Assembly (NCBI RefSeq): GCF_009602435.1
Contig: NZ_VZDQ01000011.1
Span: 310,001-374,000, forward strand
DNA: 64,000 nt
Direction of reading: 5' to 3'
Source of the DNA: Sediminibacillus terrae
GTDB taxonomy: Bacteria > Bacillota > Bacilli > Bacillales > Amphibacillaceae
Numbering within the stretch: position 1 is the first letter of the stretch; each line of letters begins with the position of its first letter. Positions 25,299 to 33,788 of this stretch are shown piece after piece. A model generated the notes under the pieces. The model saw nothing but the letters and a program-made list of their open reading frames with translations, had not been told where the DNA came from and ran no database searches. Both the position numbers and the translations under genes were made by a program.

Positions 25299-28244
25299 AT
25301 GGCTGAACAGAATTCCCGAATGAAAAGAAGGAAAAAGAAACCACTTTGGCTGAAACTAATTTTCCTGCTTTTTATATTAGGACTGGCCGGCCTTCTGACT
25401 GGTGCCGGTGTGTTTGCTTATTACGCGAACCAGGCTCCGCCTTTAAGTGAAAAGGAATTGGTAGATTCGGCCGCCTCCCAAATCCTTGATAAAGACGGCA
25501 ACGTGGTGGCAGCGATAGGCAACAAAAAAAGAGAGCAAGTAAATTATGACGAAATCCCCGATTTAGTAGAGGATGCCATTATAGCTACAGAAGATGCCCG
25601 ATTTTATGATCATTTCGGTGTTGATCCTCTGAGACTTGGCGGAGCGGTGATAGCCAATGTAACCGAAGGATTTGGCTCTGAAGGAGCCAGCACGCTTACA
25701 CAACAAGTCGTAAAACGCTCCTTTTTATCGTCGGAGAAGACTTTAAAAAGAAAAGCCCAGGAAGCTTGGCTGGCTGTTAAACTGGAGCAGGAATACAGTA
25801 AACAGGAAATCTTTGAAATGTATGTCAACAAAATTTATTTCTCCGATAACATATACGGCATCGAGACTGCAGCCGACTACTATTTCGGCAAGGAGCTTGA
25901 AGAGCTGACGCTGCCGCAAGCGGCACTGCTTGCCGGTATGCCGCAAAGCCCGAACGGTTACAACCCATACGACCATCCCGAACGCGCCAAGGAAAGACGT
26001 AATATCGTCCTCGCTCTAATGGAAGAACACGATAAAATTTCCCATAAGGAACGTGTGGAGGCAGAAAAAACGCCGATCACCGAGGGACTCGTCGAACGGG
26101 ATGAGGGAGAACGGACTTACTTATCAGCTTCTGATGGGTATGAGGCTTTTATAGACGTTGTCATCAGTGAGGTAGATGCCCTCGGCGATTACAATATTTA
26201 CGAGGATGGTTTGAAAATCCACACTACCCTGGACCCTGATGCCCAATCAACTGTCGAAAACATACTGGACAAGGAAGAGGTAATTGATTATCCAGAAGAT
26301 AAGGACGGGCAGCCTTTCCAGGCAGGAATCACATTGCTTGATACAAAAAGCGGGACGATCCGGGCTGTTGGCGGCGGCCGTAACTATGCCAAGGAAACCA
26401 AACGCGGTTTCAATTTTGCCACCGATACAAGCAGGCAGCCTGGCTCCGTCATGAAACCGATTTTGGCATACGGACCTGCTATTGAATATAAAAAGTGGTC
26501 CACCGCACATATAGTCGACGATGAAAAATTTAAATATGAAAATGGCGAGGAACCACAAAACTGGGATGGGGAATATAAAGGGGAGATCACTATACGCGAA
26601 GCATTATGGGATTCGCGAAACATTCCGGCCATCAAAACGTTCAATAAAGCCGGACACGAAAATGCCGCCGATTTCGCCGAAAAGCTTGGTTTGAATTTGG
26701 AGGAACCCTTGATGGAAAGTGCAGCAATCGGCGGAATATCAAAAGGCACGAGCCCCCTGGAAATAGCCGGGGCTTATGCCGCATTCGGAAACGGTGGATC
26801 ATATAACGAACCATACACTGTTACGAAAATCGAAGAAAGAGACGGAGACACATTGGAAACGGAACATGAGAGTCAACAGGCAATGGAAGACTATACCTCT
26901 TACATGGTTACCGATATGTTAAAGGATGTCATTAAAAAACCGGCAGCCACAGGATACAAGGCGAATATTCCCGGACTGCCTGTAGCGGGAAAAACCGGCA
27001 CCACCAATTATTCAGATGAGTCAATAGAAAAATACAATATTCCGGATGACAGCTCACCGGATTCCTGGTTTGCCGGTTACACGACCGATTACACAGCAGC
27101 AATTTGGACCGGCTATCAAGATAGAAAAAACCCGTTGACAGGAAATGAAAAAGATATCGCCAAAAAGATATTCAAGCATGTCATGAAAGAGGTTTCCAAG
27201 GATACGGACACTGAAGACTTCACTAAGCCGGATAGTGTCGTAGAAAAAGAAATAGAAGAAGGGACCAATCCTCCGAAACTCGCCAGCAGTTTTACTCCTG
27301 AAGACAAAATCTCAACCGAACTGTTTGTAAAAGGAGAAGTCCCCAAAGAGGAATCAGAGGAATTCATCCCGGAACTGCCTGCGCCCGAAGAATTGTCTGC
27401 AGACTACGTTAAAGAAGAAGCAACGGTCCGATTAGACTGGGACTATGAACAGGAGGAAGACGACGACCGGGAGGTGCATTTTGAGGTGGAGGTATCTGCC
27501 GAAGATGGTTCCGCCGCCACAACTAAAGAAACAGACAAAACGGAAATAGACATTCCTGCCATCGATTCGGGTGGTTCCTACACCTTTACTGTCCGGGCCG
27601 TCTCGGAAGAAGAGGAAAGCGATCCTGCTTCCATCGTTGTCGACACACATGACGACGCACAAGAAAATTCGGAGAGCAGTTCTGATCAGGAACAAAATAA
27701 CGGTGGAAATGAATCAAACAATGAAGAGAAAGAGAAAAGCAATTCTTCTTCCCAGGGGGATGAAAATGAAACAGACAACAAGGATCCAAAGAACAATACC
27801 GAAACCCAAAAAGATACCGAACAAGAAAATGAAGAGGAACCATCTCCCAACGAAGACACAGAGCAAGATTCGGAGGATCAAGATGAAAGTGAACAGGAAA
27901 ATTCGAGTGATTCTTCCCAAATCCCCGAAGAAGAGTCTGGTAGTGGAGACTCAAATGAACAAGGACAGAACAAGGAGGAAAACAATTCGGAGTCATCAGA
28001 TGAATCAAGTGGAAGCACCGAAGAAAACAAGAATGACGAGAAGGATACTGACAGCACCACCAACCAAAATAATGACTCCAATGAAAACAACAATAGTCAG
28101 ACGGAAAATAATAAGATGGACTTGGGGGAAACCTCCAGCTCCACAGAAGCCGAAAACAGCCAGGATAAAAGCGAGGCAGATCAACCAGGGGGGTCTGACG
28201 GTTCAGGAAGTGATGCTGCAAACAAGAAGGATTCAGACGGTTAA
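25299..28244 (+). CDS. penicillin-binding protein 1A with FN3 domain and long acidic tail
   Basis: A bifunctional peptidoglycan synthase of about 981 residues. Basic N-terminus and one membrane helix (about 15-45); glycosyltransferase 51 domain about 65-240 (EDARFYDHFG, STLTQQVVKR); transpeptidase about 330-600 with SVMK near 382, SRN, and KTGTT near 564; an FN3-like domain about 690-783; then a tail of about 195 residues made almost only of Glu, Ser, Asn, Asp, Gln, Lys and Thr. The ATG at 25299 has GTGAGG upstream; an in-frame ATG at 25227 is less likely. The tail is longer than in B. subtilis PonA as I recall. A strong terminator follows. Confidence 0.95.
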   Translation: MAEQNSRMKRRKKKPLWLKLIFLLFILGLAGLLTGAGVFAYYANQAPPLSEKELVDSAASQILDKDGNVVAAIGNKKREQVNYDEIPDLVEDAIIATEDARFYDHFGVDPLRLGGAVIANVTEGFGSEGASTLTQQVVKRSFLSSEKTLKRKAQEAWLAVKLEQEYSKQEIFEMYVNKIYFSDNIYGIETAADYYFGKELEELTLPQAALLAGMPQSPNGYNPYDHPERAKERRNIVLALMEEHDKISHKERVEAEKTPITEGLVERDEGERTYLSASDGYEAFIDVVISEVDALGDYNIYEDGLKIHTTLDPDAQSTVENILDKEEVIDYPEDKDGQPFQAGITLLDTKSGTIRAVGGGRNYAKETKRGFNFATDTSRQPGSVMKPILAYGPAIEYKKWSTAHIVDDEKFKYENGEEPQNWDGEYKGEITIREALWDSRNIPAIKTFNKAGHENAADFAEKLGLNLEEPLMESAAIGGISKGTSPLEIAGAYAAFGNGGSYNEPYTVTKIEERDGDTLETEHESQQAMEDYTSYMVTDMLKDVIKKPAATGYKANIPGLPVAGKTGTTNYSDESIEKYNIPDDSSPDSWFAGYTTDYTAAIWTGYQDRKNPLTGNEKDIAKKIFKHVMKEVSKDTDTEDFTKPDSVVEKEIEEGTNPPKLASSFTPEDKISTELFVKGEVPKEESEEFIPELPAPEELSADYVKEEATVRLDWDYEQEEDDDREVHFEVEVSAEDGSAATTKETDKTEIDIPAIDSGGSYTFTVRAVSEEEESDPASIVVDTHDDAQENSESSSDQEQNNGGNESNNEEKEKSNSSSQGDENETDNKDPKNNTETQKDTEQENEEEPSPNEDTEQDSEDQDESEQENSSDSSQIPEEESGSGDSNEQGQNKEENNSESSDESSGSTEENKNDEKDTDSTTNQNNDSNENNNSQTENNKMDLGETSSSTEAENSQDKSEADQPGGSDGSGSDAANKKDSDG

Positions 28245-28251
28245 TAATAGA

Positions 28252-28287
28252 GAAAGGCAGGAGCCTGCAGCTCCTGCCTTTCTTTTT
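28252..28287. terminator. terminator between the pbp1A-like gene and ypjP
   Basis: GAAAGGCAGGAGC / GCTCCTGCCTTTC stem of 13 bp followed by TTTTT; it can serve both converging genes. Confidence 0.92.
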
Positions 28288-28293
28288 CTATAA

Positions 28294-28905
28294 CTATGCC
28301 ATCCATTTTGGCGGCGTATTTTTGTCCCAGTAAATTTCCCCAATCGTGTAGTGCCCTTCAAAGCCGTCCCTGTTTAAATGATAATGGAAATTAAACCAGT
28401 ATCCTTCCCCAGGACGGTTATCACGCCGAACGTGAAATTTAGCTACATCCTCATCAGTCTGGTAGTCGTGGATATTGAAAATACGTTCGCCATAGCCGCT
28501 TCCCGATTGTTCCGTGATGACAAAATAAGGGATTTTGTCATCGCCTGCTTCTGTCAAAATATCATGGACAACTTGTTGAAGCACCGGAAGAATATTGGAA
28601 GTGAACTCATCTTCCACTTTGGGATAAATCCTTGGACCAAGTTTTGCAGCCGTTCGCTCAGCTGCTTGTTCCGTGAAAGATGCAATCAACTGGCTATTGT
28701 CTGTTGTTCCATCAGTCGGCGGTTCTGCTTCGTCTTCCCTCTCCATCACACCAACAGTAGAAGAAGTATGTGTTTCGGAATCGGATTTTGAGAGAACTTC
28801 GTCTTTTTCTGCTGCGCTCGTATCCAGATAGTTCGGAGGGATGTACATACCCAGCGTCATGAATGTTATCAAGATGACAGATATTTTCTTCAACCAGAGC
28901 TTCAT
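28294..28905 (-). CDS. ypjP: YpjP-like exported protein
   Basis: A 203-residue protein, the same length as B. subtilis YpjP. Residues 1-25 are a signal or anchor helix (KISVILITFMTLGMYIPP). The conserved C-terminal half includes KFHVRRDNRPGEGYWFNFHY and ends GEIYWDKNTPPKWMA, very like YpjP. The middle is low-complexity and acidic. Function unknown. ATG follows GGGAGA. It converges on pbp1A and is divergent from msrA. Confidence 0.85.
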   Translation of the reverse strand: MKLWLKKISVILITFMTLGMYIPPNYLDTSAAEKDEVLSKSDSETHTSSTVGVMEREDEAEPPTDGTTDNSQLIASFTEQAAERTAAKLGPRIYPKVEDEFTSNILPVLQQVVHDILTEAGDDKIPYFVITEQSGSGYGERIFNIHDYQTDEDVAKFHVRRDNRPGEGYWFNFHYHLNRDGFEGHYTIGEIYWDKNTPPKWMA

Positions 28906-28983
28906 AGAAATGTCTCCCTTTATGTACTACTTTTAGTTTATCATGTTATGTTGAAAAGTCTATCAAACTTTTTGACCATCCAC

Positions 28984-29012
28984 TGGACATTGTCGAAGTA
29001 AACACGTATGAT
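28984..29012 (+). promoter_or_regulatory. sigma-A-type promoter of msrA
   Basis: TGGACA (28984-28989), seventeen-base spacer, TATGAT (29007-29012): one mismatch in each box from the sigma-A consensus and ideal spacing. It lies 29 bases before the msrA start codon. Confidence 0.65.
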
Positions 29013-29041
29013 GAATGAAAATTGATTTTTGGAGGGTTATC

Positions 29042-29683
29042 ATGAAAACGGGAAGGACCGATTCACTGCAGATCGCCACTCTTGGCATGGGATGATTCTG
29101 GGGTACAGAAGCCCGGTTCGGGCATTTACCTGGAGTCGTTCGCATCCGCACTGGCTATGCCGGCGGGACAACAAATCATCCGACTTATAAAACAATCGGC
29201 GATCATACCGAAGTGGTCCAAATCGACTTCGATCCATCGCTTCTTTCCTATGATGCACTGCTTGAACATTTTTGGAATAGCCATAACTCTAACCGCAGAA
29301 ACTATAAAGGCCGCCAATACTTGTCTTTGTTGTTATATCATGATGCGAATCAGCTGCCTATGATTCAGAGGGTTAAAAAACAGTTGGAAACACTGTCACC
29401 GATGACCATTCAAACAGAAATCGCCCCTTTTAACAGCTTCACACTAGCTGAAGAAAGACACCAAAAATACTTTTTAAAAAGATACCCAGACGCAGTGACC
29501 AAGTTGCAAAAACTGTACCCTACTTTTGAAGCCTTTAATAACGCCACCTTGACAGCCCGCCTAAACAGTTTTGTGAAAGGCTGGATCACGATGGCGGCGT
29601 TGGTGTCAGAAATCAAAACCTGGCAAATCGCTGAAGCAGAGAAGGAAAAAATACTTCATACAATGAAATCAATACGCTGGTGA
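29042..29683 (+). CDS. msrA: peptide methionine sulfoxide reductase MsrA with in-frame TGA at the catalytic Cys codon (possible selenoprotein)
   Basis: MsrA reduces methionine-S-sulfoxide in proteins. The frame starts at ATG 29042, six bases after GGAGGG, and runs 213 residues to 29683 with one interruption: TGA at 29093-29095, codon 18. It falls exactly where the nucleophilic Cys of the GCFWG motif belongs (ATLGMG-TGA-FWGTEARFG). The rest is intact: RTGYAGGTTNHPTY, GDHTEVVQIDFDP, HFWNSHN, YKGRQY. No other Cys is present, so there is no resolving Cys, as in some known selenocysteine MsrA enzymes. A SECIS-like hairpin follows the TGA. Alternatives are a point-mutated pseudogene, or TGA read as Cys or Trp. 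If TGA stops translation, only 17 residues are made; a restart near 29213 would lack the active site. Confidence 0.8.
29093..29131 (+). promoter_or_regulatory. candidate bacterial SECIS element in msrA
   Basis: After the TGA (29093-29095), fifteen bases separate it from GCCCG-GTT-CGGGC (29111-29123), a five-bp GC stem with a three-base loop whose first base is G. GGTA (29102-29105) and TACC (29127-29130) can extend the stem below an internal loop. The loop starts 20 bases after the TGA. A G among the first loop bases and this distance agree with the bacterial SECIS pattern as I know it. The codons also encode a conserved part of MsrA, so the hairpin may be chance. Confidence 0.5.
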
Positions 29684-29698
29684 AATATGAAAATGAGC

Positions 29699-29747
29699 AG
29701 GACCGCCAATCGACAACACAAACGATCGATCGGCGGTCCTTTCTTTT
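29699..29747 (+). terminator. terminator of msrA
   Basis: AGGACCGCC / GGCGGTCCT stem with a long loop that has its own partial pairing, followed by TTCTTTT, shortly after the msrA stop codon. Confidence 0.75.
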
Positions 29748-29912
29748 AAACTCTCTCCGGTAAAACCTCGTTTTTGAGTTTTTGGAAAAATTTCAAACGT
29801 CACCTCCCTTATCTTACGGCTCCAATTAATGAAAATTTCTGAAACCTTTTCCGGTAACTTGCGTAAAGTGAAAGAGATGTTTTTACAAAGGAACTTTTAA
29901 GGAGGGGAAAAA

Positions 29913-30821
29913 TTGATTGAAGTAGCCCGAGTTAGCAAGTCCTATGGCAACCTCCAGGCACTGGCCAGTATCGAGTTTACCATCGACAAAGGAACTTGCT
30001 TTGGTCTTGTCGGTCCGAATGGTGCCGGAAAGTCGACATTGATGAAAATTCTTGCTGGCATTTTACAGCATTTTGAAGGTGACATTGTCGTTGACCGTTT
30101 TTCTGTAACAAAAGAAAAACAAGCAGTAAAGCAACTGATCGGCTATGTACCGCAGGAACTTTGTCTGGAAGAAACATTGACAGCAAGAGATAATTTGCTG
30201 CTATTCGGCCGACTTTACGGACTTTCAGGAAAAGATTTGCATAATCGTATGGAGGATGTTTTGGAAAAAATCGGTTTGGCCGAACGAAGCAAAGACAAAG
30301 TGCTGAAATTTTCCGGAGGGATGAAACGTCGGTTGAACATCGGTTGCGCCCTGCTGCATGAACCCGCCATCATTATCATGGATGAACCCACCGTTGGTAT
30401 AGACCCACAATCACGAAAATCCATTTTCTCCATTATCGAGCAGTTAAAAGCAGACGGCAGCACCATTATTTATTCCAGTCATTACATGGAAGAGGTCGAA
30501 CACCTTTGTGACAGTATCGGTCTTATCGACAAGGGAGTATTATTGGAAAACGGAACCATGGACAGGTTGTTGGAAAAGTATGGCACCCCTTCTTTATATG
30601 TTTCCGGCGATACAATAGAAGCAGAGCATCTCCACCCCTACCCTATCACCTCTAAAGGAGACGGCTTTTTAGTCATCGATGCAGATCCGCTCTTCGTATT
30701 GGAGAAGTTGGTCATCCGATTTCGAGAACTGGAACTGCAACCACGTAGATTGGAATTGTATTATCCGAAGCTGGAGGATATTTTCTTTCAATTGACCGGT
30801 ACAATGCTGCGGGATAACTAA
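29913..30821 (+). CDS. ABC-2 exporter ATP-binding protein
   Basis: A 302-residue nucleotide-binding subunit. Walker A GPNGAGKST near residue 34, signature FSGGMKRRLNIG, Walker B IIIMDEPTVGID. The C-terminal third is the divergent exporter tail. TTG start six bases after GGAGGGG. Twenty bases separate it from the permease gene, forming a two-gene operon that ends in a strong terminator. The family resembles DrrA/NatA-type exporters for drugs, lipids or ions; the substrate is unknown. Confidence 0.92.
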   Translation: MIEVARVSKSYGNLQALASIEFTIDKGTCFGLVGPNGAGKSTLMKILAGILQHFEGDIVVDRFSVTKEKQAVKQLIGYVPQELCLEETLTARDNLLLFGRLYGLSGKDLHNRMEDVLEKIGLAERSKDKVLKFSGGMKRRLNIGCALLHEPAIIIMDEPTVGIDPQSRKSIFSIIEQLKADGSTIIYSSHYMEEVEHLCDSIGLIDKGVLLENGTMDRLLEKYGTPSLYVSGDTIEAEHLHPYPITSKGDGFLVIDADPLFVLEKLVIRFRELELQPRRLELYYPKLEDIFFQLTGTMLRDN

Positions 30822-30840
30822 ATCAGAAGGAGAGATTAGA

Positions 30841-31584
30841 TTGTGGGCGATAGCAAGGACCGAGTTAAAAAAGAACATACAAGATAAAGGAATATGGTTT
30901 TGGACTTTTATTTTGCCAATTTTATTCATTGTTGTTTTTGTTGCTGTTTTTTCCGGCCAGGAAGGTGTGGAATATAAAGAAATCATCACACAGATCATCC
31001 CTGGATATGCGGTCATGTTCACCTTTTTCATCATGATTTCCATGGTCATCACCTTCATAAAGGATCGGGAACGCGGGATGGTCGCTCGCATAGCCAGCAC
31101 TCCCCTGCCTGTCCAAAGCTATTTTTTGGGTAAATGGGTGCCTTTTATGATTATTGTCCTCCTGCAAATCGCTGTTCTGTTCCTATTCGGGTTCCTTGTA
31201 TACGACCTGCCGCTTGGTGATCCGATGGCACTTATCGTCATGTCCCTTTTTCAGGCTTTTCTTGCAACAAGTTGGGGATTGGCAATGGCAGTCCTGGTGA
31301 AAAGCGAAAACATGGGGATCGCACTGACGCAAATCCTTGCATTGGGAGGAGCCTTGCTTGGCGGTTTGTGGATGCCGATCGAAATCATGCCGGACATCAT
31401 GCAGACCATCTGCAAATTCATCCCGCAATATTGGGGATTGGAAGGCTATAAAGAAATCTTGCTTCATGGCGGCGGCATTTTGGATATATGGGTGCCTTTA
31501 ACCATCTTGCTTGCCTGCGGGGTGGTCGGCATACTGATTGCCATAAGCGGTTATCGACGGTACTTGCGTTTATCTAAAAGCTGA
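30841..31584 (+). CDS. ABC-2 type transporter permease
   Basis: A 247-residue membrane protein with about six helices. It starts MWAIARTELKKNIQDKGIWF, typical of ABC-2 permeases, with one N-terminal helix, four central helices and a final helix near the C-terminus. The LWMPIEIMPDIMQTICKFIP segment is the conserved ABC-2 loop. TTG start follows AAGGAGAG. It partners with the ATPase at 29913-30821. Confidence 0.9.
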   Translation: MWAIARTELKKNIQDKGIWFWTFILPILFIVVFVAVFSGQEGVEYKEIITQIIPGYAVMFTFFIMISMVITFIKDRERGMVARIASTPLPVQSYFLGKWVPFMIIVLLQIAVLFLFGFLVYDLPLGDPMALIVMSLFQAFLATSWGLAMAVLVKSENMGIALTQILALGGALLGGLWMPIEIMPDIMQTICKFIPQYWGLEGYKEILLHGGGILDIWVPLTILLACGVVGILIAISGYRRYLRLSKS

Positions 31585-31588
31585 AGTG

Positions 31589-31630
31589 AAAGCATTCATC
31601 CTGCGCCGAGGCAGGAATGGATGCTTTTTT
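31589..31630 (+). terminator. terminator of the ABC exporter operon
   Basis: AAAGCATTCATCCTGC / GCAGGAATGGATGCTTT, a long stem with a mismatch, followed by six T, right after the permease stop. Confidence 0.88.
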
Positions 31631-31639
31631 GAATGTAAT

Positions 31640-31861
31640 CTATTCCGGCTTTTTTTGTTTTCGGAAATACTCCGATAGTTGGATTACCCGGACATCCCGG
31701 GGATGAAGTTCGTGATAGATACCCCTGCTGTCTCGAAATGTGACGTAATCATCCCGCTCACTTTGAATCAGCTCTTCGGCCAGTTCCTGGGACTCTGCAA
31801 AGATGAACCGGCGGATGTAGTGTTCCTGATCAAAAAAATAGGTTACTTTAAACTCTTTCAC
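31640..31861 (-). CDS. small protein, 73 aa, unknown function
   Basis: A charged soluble protein: MKEFKVTYFFDQEHYIRRFI then FAESQELAEELIQSE, ending in a basic tail. The alternating pattern suggests a small alpha-beta fold. GTG start behind GGAGAGG with six-base spacing supports translation. I do not recognise the family. It is divergent from the dehydrogenase-like gene. Confidence 0.6.
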   Translation of the reverse strand: MKEFKVTYFFDQEHYIRRFIFAESQELAEELIQSERDDYVTFRDSRGIYHELHPRDVRVIQLSEYFRKQKKPE

Positions 31862-31966
31862 CCCTATCCTCTCCTCACCTTAGCTTTTCTACATTTTATC
31901 AAATGGGCATGGTTGATTTACAATGAAAAGATAAACAACAAGATATATAGGGTCGGAGGAATGACG

Positions 31967-32821
31967 ATGACAAAGATAAATCGGTTGACGGTTGCTATTA
32001 TAGGAGCCGGTTCAACTCTACAGGACAATATCCAGGACAAACTGGCTGGAAGTTACAATGCCATGGGACTGCGTAAATTACAATCAGACCTTTTTAACGT
32101 AAATGCTATAAAAAGTGAATTGCAAGGGGCAGACTTGGCAGTATTTTCTTACCCTGTTGCATTCCCAGCAGCACGTCTATCCCAGGCGCATCTGCCGGAA
32201 ATGACGGTGCTGGCAGCTGACAGCTTTACGAGAGCTGCCAGAGAAACAAACTTAAAAAAAATCATTTATTTGAAGCCTGACGGGGGGATACCTTCTGATA
32301 GCCCTGCCGAGGTAGAAAAGATACTCCAAACTTCCGGTATACCGGTTAAAACACTCCCACTTCCATCGACCTTATTTGAGGTATCGAAAGTATTTTCCGA
32401 CCGGACTGCAGGCGTTCGTTCTATTCAGCGTGTCAGACTGACCTATGGAAAAGATGCAGAGTGGACAGCGTTTTATAACCTGAACTGGTTGAATCGAATG
32501 GCAAGCCCGCTAATCAACATAAAATGGCGTGGGAGTTCGTGCGAAATACACACCCGTTTTCTGAGCCATCCACTGCTCGTTCTTCAATATTCTTCAGACG
32601 CAAGTAGTTCAAATCGAACCGTTTTTCGAATAGCAGGAGGGCTTCTTGCAGCCGACTCTTCAGGCAGACTGGAGTTTTGTCAAGTTCCCAACGACGATTG
32701 CATAATTGCTATTCACGGTTATCGGCCATCCCTGCCCTGGTTTGTCTACAAATATAGCCAGGCAATGATCCACCTGTTGGTGATGAAGCTGTTTAAAAAG
32801 CATACGGAGCGGATGACTTAG
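31967..32821 (+). CDS. NAD(P)-binding, atypical short-chain dehydrogenase/NmrA-like protein
   Basis: About 284 residues. The N-terminus LTVAIIGAGSTLQDNIQDKL has the GxGxxxxx turn of a Rossmann fold, though the dinucleotide motif is degenerate (GAGSTLQ). Later parts (AVFSYPVAFPAARLSQAHLP, KKIIYLKPDGG) follow the order of extended or atypical SDR proteins; no YxxxK active-site pair is obvious, so it may bind rather than convert. The ATG at 31967 has GGAGGA six bases upstream; longer in-frame starts lack a ribosome site. Function unknown. Confidence 0.6.
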   Translation: MTKINRLTVAIIGAGSTLQDNIQDKLAGSYNAMGLRKLQSDLFNVNAIKSELQGADLAVFSYPVAFPAARLSQAHLPEMTVLAADSFTRAARETNLKKIIYLKPDGGIPSDSPAEVEKILQTSGIPVKTLPLPSTLFEVSKVFSDRTAGVRSIQRVRLTYGKDAEWTAFYNLNWLNRMASPLINIKWRGSSCEIHTRFLSHPLLVLQYSSDASSSNRTVFRIAGGLLAADSSGRLEFCQVPNDDCIIAIHGYRPSLPWFVYKYSQAMIHLLVMKLFKKHTERMT

Positions 32822-32839
32822 TACAAATGAATTATCACC

Positions 32840-33200
32840 TTGTTGATTTTCTTTTTAGGGCGAGCCGCTTACCGGAAGTTGATCCTCTTTCCTAGAGAGT
32901 CGCTCTTCTTTTTCTACTAGTTGATCTTCTTTCCCGGAGAGTCGCTCTTCTTACCGGAAGTTGATCCTCTTTCCTGGGGAGTCGCTCTTCTTTTTCTACT
33001 AGTTGATCTTCTTTCCCGGAGAGCCGCTCTTCTTACCGGAAGTTGATCCTCCTTCCTAGAGAGTTGCTCTTCTTTTTCCACTAGTTGATCTTCTTTCCCG
33101 GAGAGTCGCTCTTCTTACCGGAAGTTGATCCTCTTTCCCGGGGAGTCGCTCTTCTTTTTCTACTAGTTGATCTTCTTTCCCGGAGAGCCGCTCTTCTTCT
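32840..33200. repeat. 82-bp tandem repeat array (minisatellite) of two alternating half-units
   Basis: ACCGGAAGTTGATCC recurs at 32871, 32953, 33035 and 33117, an exact 82-base period. Each unit has two related halves: one of about 43 bases starting ACCGGAAGTTGATCC, and one of about 39 starting CTACTAGTTGATCTTC; both carry GAGAGTCGCTCTTCT-like ends. About nine half-units in all, the first degenerate. Since 82 is not a multiple of three, a continuous coding role is unlikely. There are no unique spacers, so it is not CRISPR. It fills the gap before the DUF2243 gene. Confidence 0.92.
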
Positions 33201-33313
33201 CGAGGTACGTCTTCTTACAAACGTTCACTTCCGATTCTTAGGTTTTCATCTCTTTAATTTGTGGCAAACTATAGGAAAAGTTTGCTATTCATTACGGAAG
33301 GAGGAGTGGCTTC

Positions 33314-33784
33314 ATGTATAAAGATTATCCGGTTACTGTTCAATATGCTTCCCGCAACCTTTGGTCCGGTTTTCTATTCGGTTTGGGCCTGATTGCCTTT
33401 TTTGATGAAGCCGTTTTTCATCAACTGCTTCACTGGCATCATTTTTATGATAAATCGACAACGAGTATAGGACTTGTTTCAGATGGTTTTTTTCATGCTT
33501 TCAGTTGGTTCGCTACCATCGGCGGCTTGTTTCTTGTGGCGGACTTGCGAAGAAGGAATGCCTGGTATATCAAACGTTGGTGGGGCGGCGTTTTGACTGG
33601 GGCTGGGCTCTTTCAACTATATGACGGGACAATCCAACATAAATTATGGAGGCTGCATCAGATCCGCTATCATGTCGACATCCTCCCTTATGACTTGGTC
33701 TGGAACATTACAGCCTGTTTGATACTGTTGGCTGGTTTGATCATGGTCGTCAGGACCCGGCCAAAAGTAAAGGAGGAAAAATGA
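33314..33784 (+). CDS. DUF2243 membrane protein
   Basis: A 156-residue protein with four predicted membrane helices. GLGLIAFFDEAVFHQLLHWH near residue 22 has the His/Glu pattern of the DUF2243 family. ATG follows AAGGAGGAG. It overlaps or nearly touches the ctaG-like gene four bases later, the pairing usually seen for DUF2243 with CtaG-type proteins. It is presumed to help cytochrome oxidase copper-site assembly; this is inferred from context. Confidence 0.85.
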   Translation: MYKDYPVTVQYASRNLWSGFLFGLGLIAFFDEAVFHQLLHWHHFYDKSTTSIGLVSDGFFHAFSWFATIGGLFLVADLRRRNAWYIKRWWGGVLTGAGLFQLYDGTIQHKLWRLHQIRYHVDILPYDLVWNITACLILLAGLIMVVRTRPKVKEEK

Positions 33785-33788
33785 ACAA

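Noticed and set aside
27571-28293. Long plus-strand frame overlapping the PBP1A tail, and the antisense frame 27586-28221
   Set aside because: Both follow from the low-complexity codons of the acidic tail in other frames; no recognisable protein.
31679-31966. N-terminal extension of the dehydrogenase-like gene
   Set aside because: It overlaps the opposite-strand 73-residue gene and lacks a ribosome site; the Rossmann fold starts right after 31967.
32840-33200. CRISPR array
   Set aside because: The repeats are contiguous with no unique spacers and there are no cas genes.
33085-33321. Open frame across the tandem repeats
   Set aside because: The 82-bp period shifts frame each unit; the frame is an accident of the repeat.
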